This document shows, piece by piece, positions 41,601-50,200 of a stretch of DNA of 51,295 nucleotides. The stretch is from contig JBCDGZ010000040.1 in NCBI GenBank assembly GCA_038750655.1, forward strand, positions 1 to 51,295. The letters run 5' to 3'. Made by a program: the position numbers and the translations under genes. The stretch's first letter is position 1. The number at the start of each line of letters is the position of its first letter. Source of the DNA: JBCDGZ01 sp038750655. Lineage in GTDB: Bacteria; Bacteroidota; Bacteroidia; Chitinophagales; Saprospiraceae. The notes beneath the pieces were generated by a model, which was not told where the DNA came from, ran no database searches, and was given only the letters and a program-made list of their open reading frames with translations.

Positions 41601-44600
41601 AATTATGACTACGATTGGAGTGATGATAGTCTCGACGGTACAGAAGATCCTACGGGTCTATCGCCAGGTACTTACACCGTCACCGTAACCGATAATACTA
41701 CCACCTGTACCGCTACAGCTACGGCTACTATCGGAGGTGGTATCGGCGTCAATGTAGGCATTACTAAAACAGATGTTTCTTGTAACGGAGCCAATGATGG
41801 TACCATCACGGTGAACGTCAGCGGCGGCTCCGGAAACTATACTTACGCCTGGAATCCAGGCACCTTGAGCGGCCCGAATCCAACTGGCCTCTCTGCTGGC
41901 ATCTATGCCGTCACAGTTACGGATACAGACAACGGCTGTACCAACACGGCTTCAGTAAATATCAATGAAGCGGCTGCGATTGCGGTCAATGCCAACGTTA
42001 CTAATCCTGATTGTAATGGAGAATCAACTGGAGCTATCAGCCTCAACGTGAGCGGTGGCGTAGCTGGCTACACCTATGCTTGGGACCCCGCGGCTTTAAG
42101 TGGAGCGAATCCAACTGGACTGGCCGCTGGCAGCTACACCGTAACCATTACTGATCAGGTTGGCTGTACGCTAGAGTTCTCAACTATGGTCACGGAGCCA
42201 GCTCCACTGGCCTTGAATGCGACCGTAACGGACGAGTCCATGCCTAGCTTTAATGATGGAGAAATTGCCTTGAATATTACAGGTGGAACACCTACGTATA
42301 TCATTGACTGGGGGAATCCTATCTTCAATGGACAGACAACGATTTCAAACCTGGTTCCTGGAACCTATAGCGTGACGGTTACCGATGCCAACGGCTGTAC
42401 GGCTATGAATGACTATGTAGTCAATGCTGCCGATTCGCCGATTCCGCAGGTCATACAGGTGACGCAGATTTCTTGTAATGGCGCTGACGATGGAGCGATT
42501 ACTATTGCCCCTTTCGGCGGCACGCCTGGCTATACCTACCAATGGAGCCACGGGCCTAATTCGCAGAATGTAACGGGTCTATCACCAGGGGAATATACGG
42601 TAACGATCACTGATGCAAATATGATTACGGGGGTTTCACAACCCATAATGATCGATGAGCCGGCCTTGCTTACGGCGATGGCTACCGCTACGGATGTTAG
42701 CTGTGCGGGGGCAACGGACGGAAGCATCAATGTAACGGTTAATGGCGGCACGGCTAACTATTCCTACAGCTGGGATAATGGCGTACCTCCAGTTGCCAAT
42801 CCTACCGGCTTGGCACCAGATACTTACAATGTGACCATTACGGATGCTAATAATTGTATCACAACTGCTTCGGCGATTGTCGATGCACCTACGGCTATCA
42901 GCATTACAGCAGCTTCAATAACCGATGCAGCTTGTAACGGCGAAGCTTCGGGAGCTATTGATATTACGGTCTCTGGCGGAGCAGGCAACTATACCTACGC
43001 TTGGAGCGATGGTACAACAGTTACAGAAGACCTCAATGGCGTACCAGCGGGTAACTATACCGTAACCATCACAGATGGAGATGGTTGCTCTATTACTTCT
43101 CCTGAATACATGGTCGATGAAGCTACACCGATCATCATCACCAATACCGATATTACGGATGTCAACTGCCCAGGAACACCAACTGGTGAGATCGATATTA
43201 CGGTTTCCGGTGGTACAGCGCCTTATACCTATGCTTGGATCAACGATGCGATGATGAACTTCAGTGCGGCAGAAGATCCATCCGGGCTGGTTGGCGGAAA
43301 TTATACAGTAGAAATCACGGATGCCAGCGGATGTACCTTTACTTCTAATCCGATCACCGTTGACGAACCTCAAGCGATTGACATTACCCTTAATGTGACC
43401 AATACGACTATTGCCAACAATGATGGCGGTATTGACATCACTGATATAACCGGTGGGATGATGCCTTATAATATTGTTTGGACTGGACCAAACGGTTTTA
43501 ACACTACCGGTGAACCATTGGTTGGTCTGATGCCTGGTTATTACTTCTTGAATGTAACGGATGCCAATGGTTGTGTAGAATCTGTCGATTCTATTCTGGT
43601 CAACGGAATGGTGGATGCGACGGATGAAGTCACTCATGTTTCTTGTAATGGAGGCTCAGACGGAGCAATTAATATCAATGTAATGGGCGGTATTGCACCG
43701 TTCTCTTACCTGTGGAGCAACAGCTCACAATTGGAAGATCAAGTCGGCCTCACCGCCGGAACTTATACACTGACCATTACGGATGCAGTAGGATCAACTT
43801 TCACAAGAACATTTACGGTGAACGAACCTGCGCCAATTGTTCTGAGCAATGTAGAAATTACACCCGAGACAGGATTGGGCTGCAATGGTAGCATCAATAT
43901 CTCTGTTGAAGGGGGGACGGCTCCCTACACTTATAATTGGAGCAATGGGGCCAATAGCCAGGATATTACTGATCTTTGTAAAGGAAGATATAGCGTAGAG
44001 GTGATTGATGCCAACGGTTGTATTTTACAATCGGCGGAATTCGAAGTCATGCCTCCGCCGCTGAGCTTTGGTGGTACCCCAGCGATTACCAATGTACAGT
44101 GTAATGGCGGGGCTGATGGCGAAATTTGCCTCTCTGTACTGGGAGGCTGCGAGCCTTATAACTTCCTGCTGAGCACCAATGCCAGCGTGGTAAGCCTGGA
44201 TGGCTCGGCTTGCTTTGCCAACCTGCCTGCCGGCAACCATACCGTTACGGTTACCGATGTATTTGGTGACATCGTTACGGTTCCCTTTACCATCACGGAG
44301 CCTGCAGCAATCACCGCTACAGTCTCTGTAACCGACAATGAAGATCCAACCGGGAGCAACTGTAATGGGGCTATCCAGATTACACCATCCGGAGGAACTT
44401 CTCCTTACAGCTACCAGTGGAACAACGGCGCTTCAAGTGAAGATGTTAGTGGCTTGTGTAGCGATCTGAGCCCGTACAGCGTGACGATTACCGACGAAAA
44501 TGGTTGTGTTCATATCGTCAGCGATATTGTGGTCAGAAGCATCCAGTTTGTGGTCACTGATGTGACTTGCGCTGACGATTGTGATGGCCAAATCAATGCT

Positions 44601-45722
44601 ACGGTCTCCGGTGGCGTTCCACCTTACTCTTACAACTGGGGCGATGGTTCTACTGATCAGCAGCGCACCGGACTTTGCGCAGGCAGCTATGATATTACCA
44701 TTGTAGACGGCAACAACGAAGTGGTGACCATCTCTTCAATTACGGTCAATGCACCTTCTAATCCTTTGTCTATTACTGATGCCATGCTGACCCAACCGAC
44801 GGGTAGCAATAATGATGGCGCTATTGATATTACAGTTAATGGCGGTTGGGGTGACTATACTTACCAATGGACCGGCCCCGATGGCTACACCTCCACCGTT
44901 GCTGATCCGCAGCTCTTGGTGGCAGGCAACTACGGAGTCATTGTTACCGATGCCAACGGTTGTCAGGTCACTGGCTCTTACAGCCTGGAAGCTGATGTGA
45001 TTATTCCAAACGCGGTTGTTAGTAACCCGAATTGCTCGGGTGACGATAATGGCTCTATTGTGCTCGATCCTTCTGGTGGCTCTGGAAGCTACGCCTTCCA
45101 ATGGAGTACCGATCCGGCCGATAACGACCCTGCCATTGGCGGCCTGGGCGCCGGAACCTACACCGTAACCATCAACGATGGAGCAGGATTGGTACAAGAA
45201 TTTGAGTTTATCATCGATGAGCCAGCACCTCTGGTTATCAACTTTGATAATCCAAGAAATGGTAATGTAACGGCTATCGCTAGCGGTGGTACTGCGCCTT
45301 ATAGCTACAATTGGAATACGGATACTCAAGATACAACAGCAGCATTATTCGGTCTACAGCCAGGTACTTATTCCATTCTGGTGATTGACGCCGAGGGGTG
45401 CCAAGCCATTGGAGATGTAGTTGTCGATATTGATCGCCAGGGCTTCTGTGATCGGGTACGTACCGTCATTACGCCTAATGATGATGGGAGAAACGACAAT
45501 TTCCTTGTCCTCTGCGATGAAATCTTAACGTTGGAACTGCAAATTTTTGATCGCTACGGTCGATTGGTATTCCAGTCTGAAAACTATCAAGGAGAATGGA
45601 TAGGAAATGATGCCAGTGGCGATAAACTGCCTGCAGGTGGATATTTCTACGTCCTGGAATACATCGAACCACAAAGTGGCGAGCGCATGCAGGAAAAAGG
45701 TCATGTCACCCTCGTAAGATAA
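38685..45722 (+). CDS. giant SprB-like adhesin with four N-terminal cohesin modules
   Basis: A 2345-residue exported protein. After the signal peptide (ITYLATLSIVFCSLTVTAQ) come four cohesin-type modules at about residues 24-165, 190-335, 340-486 and 488-632; each repeats the phrase seen in cohesins, for example ASYQFNLSWNPANLSFQSV, VSAQYTMEFDPSVLRFDSV, ISGLQYTMNWDDTVLEFD and VSFQYTLEWDTSVLEYISF. Modules 1 and 2 are joined by a linker of ten Gly (174-183). Residues about 636-2250 are some 21 SprB-type repeats of 70-80 residues with the pattern CNGxxDGxIxxxVxGGxxxYxYxW...GLxxGxYTVTITDxxGC. The end (TVITPNDDGRNDNFLVLCDE, FDRYGRLVFQS) is a type B gliding-motility C-terminal domain. A PorP/SprF gene follows after 35 bases, as expected for this CTD type. 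Likely role: mobile or fixed surface adhesin carrying binding sites for dockerin proteins. Confidence 0.93.
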   Translation: MSKFITYLATLSIVFCSLTVTAQPTFLIEPQAADGVAGDMVNVDVKVVGFTDIASYQFNLSWNPANLSFQSVTNLTALNLIPPPAPVNFGATNAASGTMVCSWSDPTATATTLTPDSMVIFTLVFELLTDAGATDMVAFAPTLEIIQNDQFGIPNDVTSGSTFIDGPATQAGSGGGGGGGGGGTVDPCLGASGFTLVATNDTVPTGDQVCIDVQACNFTDIVSAQYTMEFDPSVLRFDSVTNMNLAQLNDGAFGATNASSGLITFSWLDSLGAGVTVPSGSIIYSMCFTAVGAGGSRDTLEFTSGLTTIDITDAASNGSHIGFSSSGGDVLISGTSASALTIGVDGASATSGDQVCLDVSVNNFNSISGLQYTMNWDDTVLEFDTILLPDPLTLSPLNLITNFNTGIASDILTFQWNSAGTGVDLANGTVIYQVCFNVIGAGGTSSPVDFIDTPTPREALQEDAMGMTSSVNIVTQAGQVNVLGAGGFQLIVDSGVGEIGDTVCVDVLTTGFNAMVSFQYTLEWDTSVLEYISFNDNILPPTTFTGTTMTGDGRFTFQWFDATTLGQTLSDSTQLYNFCFEVKGDCGDSSLVRITNGPPTVIEASQDDGTGTGNTVFIAMDTIPGVIRVCDNSVDPIVVTDTTITNIDCFGDATGAIDITVDGGVPGYTYLWSNAETSQDISGLTAGTYTVTITDSGSSSIVETYTVTEAAELTATATATDESCAGDNDGTITVTPMGGTGAYTYAWSDSNLSGANPTGVAAGTYTVTVTDANSCTNTATATVNPGASVSITATPSDEGCAGDADGSIALNVTGGSGNYTYNWTPSSLSGANPTGLAPGTYTVTVTEDGNSCTATETVVINGGASVSITATPTPPGCGGTSDGSIALDITGGSGNYSYDWSDDSLDGTEDPTGLAPGTYTVTVTEDGNNCTATETVVISSGATLDAMATPTDETCAGNADGSIDLEVTSGTGNYDYDWSDDSLDGTEDPTGLSPGTYTVTVTDNTTTCTATATATIGGGIGVNVGITKTDVSCNGANDGTITVNVSGGSGNYTYAWNPGTLSGPNPTGLSAGIYAVTVTDTDNGCTNTASVNINEAAAIAVNANVTNPDCNGESTGAISLNVSGGVAGYTYAWDPAALSGANPTGLAAGSYTVTITDQVGCTLEFSTMVTEPAPLALNATVTDESMPSFNDGEIALNITGGTPTYIIDWGNPIFNGQTTISNLVPGTYSVTVTDANGCTAMNDYVVNAADSPIPQVIQVTQISCNGADDGAITIAPFGGTPGYTYQWSHGPNSQNVTGLSPGEYTVTITDANMITGVSQPIMIDEPALLTAMATATDVSCAGATDGSINVTVNGGTANYSYSWDNGVPPVANPTGLAPDTYNVTITDANNCITTASAIVDAPTAISITAASITDAACNGEASGAIDITVSGGAGNYTYAWSDGTTVTEDLNGVPAGNYTVTITDGDGCSITSPEYMVDEATPIIITNTDITDVNCPGTPTGEIDITVSGGTAPYTYAWINDAMMNFSAAEDPSGLVGGNYTVEITDASGCTFTSNPITVDEPQAIDITLNVTNTTIANNDGGIDITDITGGMMPYNIVWTGPNGFNTTGEPLVGLMPGYYFLNVTDANGCVESVDSILVNGMVDATDEVTHVSCNGGSDGAININVMGGIAPFSYLWSNSSQLEDQVGLTAGTYTLTITDAVGSTFTRTFTVNEPAPIVLSNVEITPETGLGCNGSINISVEGGTAPYTYNWSNGANSQDITDLCKGRYSVEVIDANGCILQSAEFEVMPPPLSFGGTPAITNVQCNGGADGEICLSVLGGCEPYNFLLSTNASVVSLDGSACFANLPAGNHTVTVTDVFGDIVTVPFTITEPAAITATVSVTDNEDPTGSNCNGAIQITPSGGTSPYSYQWNNGASSEDVSGLCSDLSPYSVTITDENGCVHIVSDIVVRSIQFVVTDVTCADDCDGQINATVSGGVPPYSYNWGDGSTDQQRTGLCAGSYDITIVDGNNEVVTISSITVNAPSNPLSITDAMLTQPTGSNNDGAIDITVNGGWGDYTYQWTGPDGYTSTVADPQLLVAGNYGVIVTDANGCQVTGSYSLEADVIIPNAVVSNPNCSGDDNGSIVLDPSGGSGSYAFQWSTDPADNDPAIGGLGAGTYTVTINDGAGLVQEFEFIIDEPAPLVINFDNPRNGNVTAIASGGTAPYSYNWNTDTQDTTAALFGLQPGTYSILVIDAEGCQAIGDVVVDIDRQGFCDRVRTVITPNDDGRNDNFLVLCDEILTLELQIFDRYGRLVFQSENYQGEWIGNDASGDKLPAGGYFYVLEYIEPQSGERMQEKGHVTLVR
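39204..39233 (+). repeat. GGY trinucleotide run coding ten glycines
   Basis: Ten consecutive GGC/GGT codons form a poly-Gly hinge between cohesin modules 1 and 2. Being a triplet repeat, slippage would change hinge length without a frameshift. Confidence 0.8.
40590..45435 (+). repeat. about 21 tandem SprB-type repeats
   Basis: The translated region divides into 21 units of about 70-80 residues. Units 2 to 5 (about 40810-41740) are most alike: units 3-5 share LAPGTYTVTV or LSPGTYTVTV with TATETVV, and units 4 and 5 share YDWSDDSLDGTEDPTGL. The corresponding DNA is also very similar (for example GGTACTTACACCGT recurs), pointing to recent duplication. Later units are more divergent; units 8, 13, 15 and 19 lack the usual Cys near the start, and 16-18 have extra Cys. 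Confidence 0.85.
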
Positions 45723-45757
45723 TTTTATTCCCAAGAACTTAATTAATTCCTAGAATA

Positions 45758-46708
45758 ATGAAAAAGATAGTTTTACTCTTCAGCGTACTCTTTGTCTTCA
45801 AAACACTCTCCGCCCAGGAGGAAGGGGTCTTTGGCCACTACCTCTTCAATCCGGTATTGATCAATCCGGGGGCGACGGGCTTTGACGACGAACACCACAA
45901 TGTTTTCATGAACATCAGAAGTTCGTGGACCAATTTCCCAGGTACGCCGAAGACCTATGCCTTGAGTTATAATGGCCCGGTGGGTAAGCGGCTGGGACTG
46001 GGGGCTATGTTGTACACCGAAAACATCGCCAGCATTACTTTCTATCGCGCACAGCTGTCCTACTCTTTCCGCTATGAGGTAGAAGATGTAAAATTATCCG
46101 CTGGTTTTTCGACACAATTCAACAGTACTCGCATCGATAATTCTGACATTGCTGATCAAACAGTTTTTGATCAAAATGACGACTTACTGATGGAAGCGAT
46201 GGACGGCGACGGGGTCTTTGACGCTTCGCTAGGTTTTTACGGAACCATCAAAGATCGTTACACCTTCGGTTTTTCCTTACCTAATCTGGTCCGAGCAAGG
46301 CTAGATGGTATCGAAGGAACCGATGATGATGGTCCACTCAGCCACTTCCTCATCAACTTCGGAGGTCGCTTCGACATCTCTGATTACAAGATCAAACTGG
46401 AACCTTCTGTACTGATCAAAAGGGTACGGAGTGCTCCAACACAAATAGATTTCAACCTGGTCAGCTCTTTTCTACAAGAACGTTTCATCACCGGCTTGAC
46501 TTACACGACAATTCCGGATGCTAACGGTGAATTTGGTGTCATCCTAGGCACCAAGTACAACGCCGTTCGTTTCATCTATTCCTACGATGTACACCTGGGC
46601 GACTTCCAGCAGTACAACGGCGGTTCTCACGAAATTACCATCAATTTTGAGTTTGCTCGTGGCGCCGGAAAATTCGATCGGTCCAAGAAGTATCGGAAAG
46701 ATCGGTAG
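45758..46708 (+). CDS. PorP/SprF family type IX secretion membrane protein
   Basis: A 316-residue outer-membrane protein. The signal peptide (IVLLFSVLFVFKTLSAQ) is followed by the family hallmark HYLFNPVLINPGATGFDD and the conserved SSWTNFPGTPKTYALSYNGP. The rest is a barrel of alternating strands: LGLGAMLYTENIASITFYRA, VKLSAGFSTQFNST, ASLGFYGTIKDRYTFGFSLP, and the last strand IRFIYSYDVHLGDFQQYNG with GGSHEITINFEF. SprF-type proteins are needed for secretion or surface attachment of the type B-CTD adhesin encoded upstream, in the manner of SprB/SprF of Flavobacterium. The gene is 35 bases behind the giant adhesin and ends the operon. Confidence 0.94.
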   Translation: MKKIVLLFSVLFVFKTLSAQEEGVFGHYLFNPVLINPGATGFDDEHHNVFMNIRSSWTNFPGTPKTYALSYNGPVGKRLGLGAMLYTENIASITFYRAQLSYSFRYEVEDVKLSAGFSTQFNSTRIDNSDIADQTVFDQNDDLLMEAMDGDGVFDASLGFYGTIKDRYTFGFSLPNLVRARLDGIEGTDDDGPLSHFLINFGGRFDISDYKIKLEPSVLIKRVRSAPTQIDFNLVSSFLQERFITGLTYTTIPDANGEFGVILGTKYNAVRFIYSYDVHLGDFQQYNGGSHEITINFEFARGAGKFDRSKKYRKDR

Positions 46709-46765
46709 AGAAGCTCTCAACGAGATTAAGAATACCTTTAACAATTGGTTTTTGGGATGGCCTCT

Positions 46766-46979
46766 CTCCACTACGGTGGAGGGGGGCTTCTCTACGTTTG
46801 GGGGGGCTGGGTTTTGGGGTGCGCATTTTTGTGGAGGGGAAGTTGTCTGGGAGTGTACGGCACGTTGGGCTGGTGGACGGTGGAGTGCCCACGTTCCACT
46901 ACGTTCTATCGACTGGCCGTCCACCGTCCACCTGAAACACCGTAGGTGTCCAACCGTCCACCCCAAACACCAAAGGTGT
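46766..46979. repeat. mosaic hairpin cluster with CCACCGTCCACC inverted repeat
   Basis: CTCCAC-tacg-GTGGAG at 46766-46781; GGTGGACGGTGG at 46872-46883 is perfectly complementary to CCACCGTCCACC at 46921-46932 (12-base stem); then ACACC-gta-GGTGT at 46937-46949, CCGTCCACCCC, and ACACC-aaa-GGTGT at 46967-46979. It uses the same building blocks as 32464-32872: mini-hairpins with 3-4 base loops separated by GTCCACC tracts. Confidence 0.75.
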
Positions 46980-47017
46980 AAAAATGAATTATAAGAATAA
47001 AAATGTAACGTATCCTA

Positions 47018-47048
47018 TTGATAGTCTTGACTTAAAGTTGTATTTTTG
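47018..47048 (+). promoter_or_regulatory. promoter of the dockerin/HYR gene
   Basis: TTG at 47018-47020, 20 bases of spacer, and TATTTTTG at 47041-47048 match the Bacteroidota consensus. Transcription should start near 47055, leaving a leader of about 220 bases before the ATG at 47275. Confidence 0.6.
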
Positions 47049-47274
47049 GTAGGAATTAGAAGTGTAAAGTACAAAACGCCCAAAGGGCCAAGAGAAGTCC
47101 CAATAACCGAAAGGCATTACAACAGACAACAAAGCAAGTGCCACCCCTTCCTCCTCGAATCTGAGGACTTTCTCCACCACACATCGATTCTAGTTTTATC
47201 CCCCTTATTTATTGAGCAATTAGCAGTTTTTACCAGGCAAAAATTGTGAGTCTTGATTTTTGCCAAAACTTACG

Positions 47275-50200
47275 ATGAGAAGAATTTCTCAAATAACACC
47301 TGCAGCCCTATTGGTCTGCAAACGCTTAGCGTCAGTACAAAGCTTAGGTGCCTTTGGCTGGCCATTGCTGTTTGTGGCCTTAGCTAATCTGCTGCCTGGT
47401 ACTGCGCAAGCTAGTTGCCTCATCAGTTGTAAAACCAGCTTGAGTATTTCTCTAGGCTTTGATGGGCAGGCAACTTTGAGTGCCGGAATTCTTCTACAAG
47501 ATCCGACTTGTGACCCGGCTGATTTTCGTGTTGAAATTACAGATGGAAATGGCAATAACTATGGCAATACGATTGACTGTAGCATGCTGGGACTCCACTT
47601 GACGGCTTCGGTCATTCACAATACTAGTGGTAATTTTTGTCGGTCAACAATTATTGTCTCCGATTATCTTGCTCCAGTGATCAATTGCGTTGATACGACT
47701 GTTCTTTGCATCGATTCTACACTTCCAGAAGATATAGGCTTCCCTACATTAAGTGATAACTGCTCTTCATTGGACAGCAGCAACTTGAGCTACTCCGACG
47801 TATTTGCTGACCTAGCTTGCTTCACCAACCACGCTGGTGACAGCATTACAGCCATGATTGAAAGAACCTGGCAGGCGACTGATGAGCAAGGAAATATGGC
47901 CAATTGCGTACAGCACATCTATCTCAAGCGGGCGACAATTTCCGATGTTGTTTTTCCTGCCCATCGCAATGGCTTCACCAACCCCGCTCTCAATTGTAGC
48001 CAAGACCCTACCGACCTCAGCCTCACCGGCGAACCCACCATCAACGGCCGCCCCATTACCAACGGTGGCCACTGCGAACTGGTCGTCTCCTTCTCTGATC
48101 AAATCGTTCCAGACTGCTCACCCGCCGCCTTCAAAATCCTACGGACCTGGACGGTGATCGACTGGTGTTCCGATGAGTTTACGCTCAATGTACAAATCAT
48201 TAAAGTCGAAGATCGCACCGCGCCCACGATCACCTGCCCCGCCGACCTGACTGTTGGTACCCACCTCTTTAGCTGCGACGCGACGGTCACCCTACCAACA
48301 GCAAGTGCTACAGATGACTGCTCCGATCTGATCATCACCCCCACTTGGGCCTTCGGCAGCGGCTACGGCCCTTTCAATAACATTCCACTCGGAACACATA
48401 CCGTTACCTATACTGCCACTGATGCCTGCGGCAATAGCAGCGACTGTACTATGCAAGTTACAGTGATCGATGATGTTGCTCCGGTGACCGTCTGTGATAT
48501 TCAAACACAGGTAGACCTGACTACCCAAGGGTACGCCGAAGTTTTCGCCCTTACTTTTGATGATGGTAGCCACGACAATTGCACACTCGGTGAGATGGTG
48601 GTCAGCTTGGATGGAATTAATTACGGTCCTTCTGTCCGCTTCGGTTGTGAGGATGTTGGCATGGGATTTCTTCCAGTATGGTTGCGGGTTTATGATTTGG
48701 CGGGTAACTATAATGAGTGTCAGGTTGGTATCGAAGTCATTGATCGCTTTCGTCCTTCTATCTACTGTCCATCAGCGGTGAACATTGAATGTTCAGATGA
48801 TGTAAATGATTTGACAATAACGGGCTCTCCGTTGGTAGACGATAACTGCGCGGTCGATACCGTATTTTATACCGATCAAGAAAATCTTAACAGCTGTAAT
48901 GTCGGAACGATCAGTCGGCGCTGGACGGTGCGGGATGCTTATGGCAACGAGAGTTATTGCACCCAATTGATTACCTTAGAAGATCATACGGAAGTTGGCG
49001 TAACTTTTCCACCTGACTTTTCGACTACCGAGTGTGGTGCTGCTACTGACCCTAGCCTCACGGGTGAACCTGTAGTTAGCAATGCCCAGTGCGAGTCGAT
49101 ATGGATCAATCATACCGACGAAGTTTTTGACCTGGCGGGGCCCGCCTGCAAGAAAATTTTCCGAACCTGGACCGTCATCAACTGGTGTACCTATGATCCG
49201 AATAGCGGAACCAACGAAGGGCGCTGGGAACATATACAACTCATCACCATTATTGATGAACAAGCGCCGGTCATCAGCTGTCCGGCAGATACCGTTGTGC
49301 ACTCCTTTAGTTCCGATTGTAATTCGACGCTGGTTCAGCTCCCACTTGCTGAAGCCAGCGATTGCTCTTCTAACCTGAGTATTACCAACAACTCTTTCTA
49401 TGCTACCGCCAATGGAGCCGATGCCAGCGGTAACTATCCAATAGGAACACACACCATTACTTTTACGGCGGCGGACGGATGTGGAAACACCAGCAGTTGC
49501 AGTATGATATTGATCATTGAAGATCACAAACCTCCACAGCCTTATTGCAAAGCAGGCATTTCGGTCTCTCTAAATTTGGAAGGAACAATCACTATAACAC
49601 CAGAAACTTTGAACAATGGCAGCACTGACAATTGTACAGATTCTGCTGACCTCATTTATGAAGTTAGCCCTTCTGTGTTCACTTGTGATGATCTTGGCCA
49701 GCAAACGGTCGAGTTCATCGTAAGAGATGAAGCAGGCAATAGCGCCTCCTGCCAGGTAAGTGTACTTGTGCAGGATGGCGTTGGCGCTTGTGGGCAGTCT
49801 TCGATTGGTGGTTTGATCCTAACAGAGACAGGCAGAGAAATTGTGGAGGTGGATATGCAGCTCAGTGGGACGGCGGAAGATTCGGTGAAAACAGGGCTGG
49901 ATGGCTATTATAATTTTGAGGGATTAGCGCAGGGGGCCTACGTCGTTACACCGACTAAGAATAGTAATCACGATAATGGGGTGACCACCTTTGATGTTAT
50001 TTTGATGAGAAGACATATTCTGAATGTCTCCAGGTTTAATTCTCCGTATAAAATTATTGCAGCAGATATTAACCGATCTGGTTCGGTGACCACTTTTGAT
50101 ATTGTAGAAGTGCAGCGAGTAATTTTACAAATCGCTTCTACTTTTCGCAGTAATACCGCTTGGCGTTTCGTTCGTGCGGACCACGTCTTTGACGATCCAG

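Larger units (their letters stand above)
46709..47274 (+). other. 566-base region between porP/sprF-like gene and dockerin gene
   Basis: Contains the mosaic hairpin cluster (46766-46979) and then an AT-rich part with a consensus promoter at 47018-47048. Two more mini-hairpins follow (GCCC-aaa-GGGC near 47079-47089 and CC-gaaa-GG near 47108). No gene is supported; the open frames here follow the repeats. The promoter shows that the dockerin gene can be transcribed apart from the operon before it. Confidence 0.6.

Noticed and set aside
46587..46994. 135-codon plus-strand frame over the end of the porP/sprF-like gene
   Set aside because: It overlaps the end of a well-supported gene and then follows the repeat cluster; the amino-acid pattern simply translates the GTCCACC tracts.
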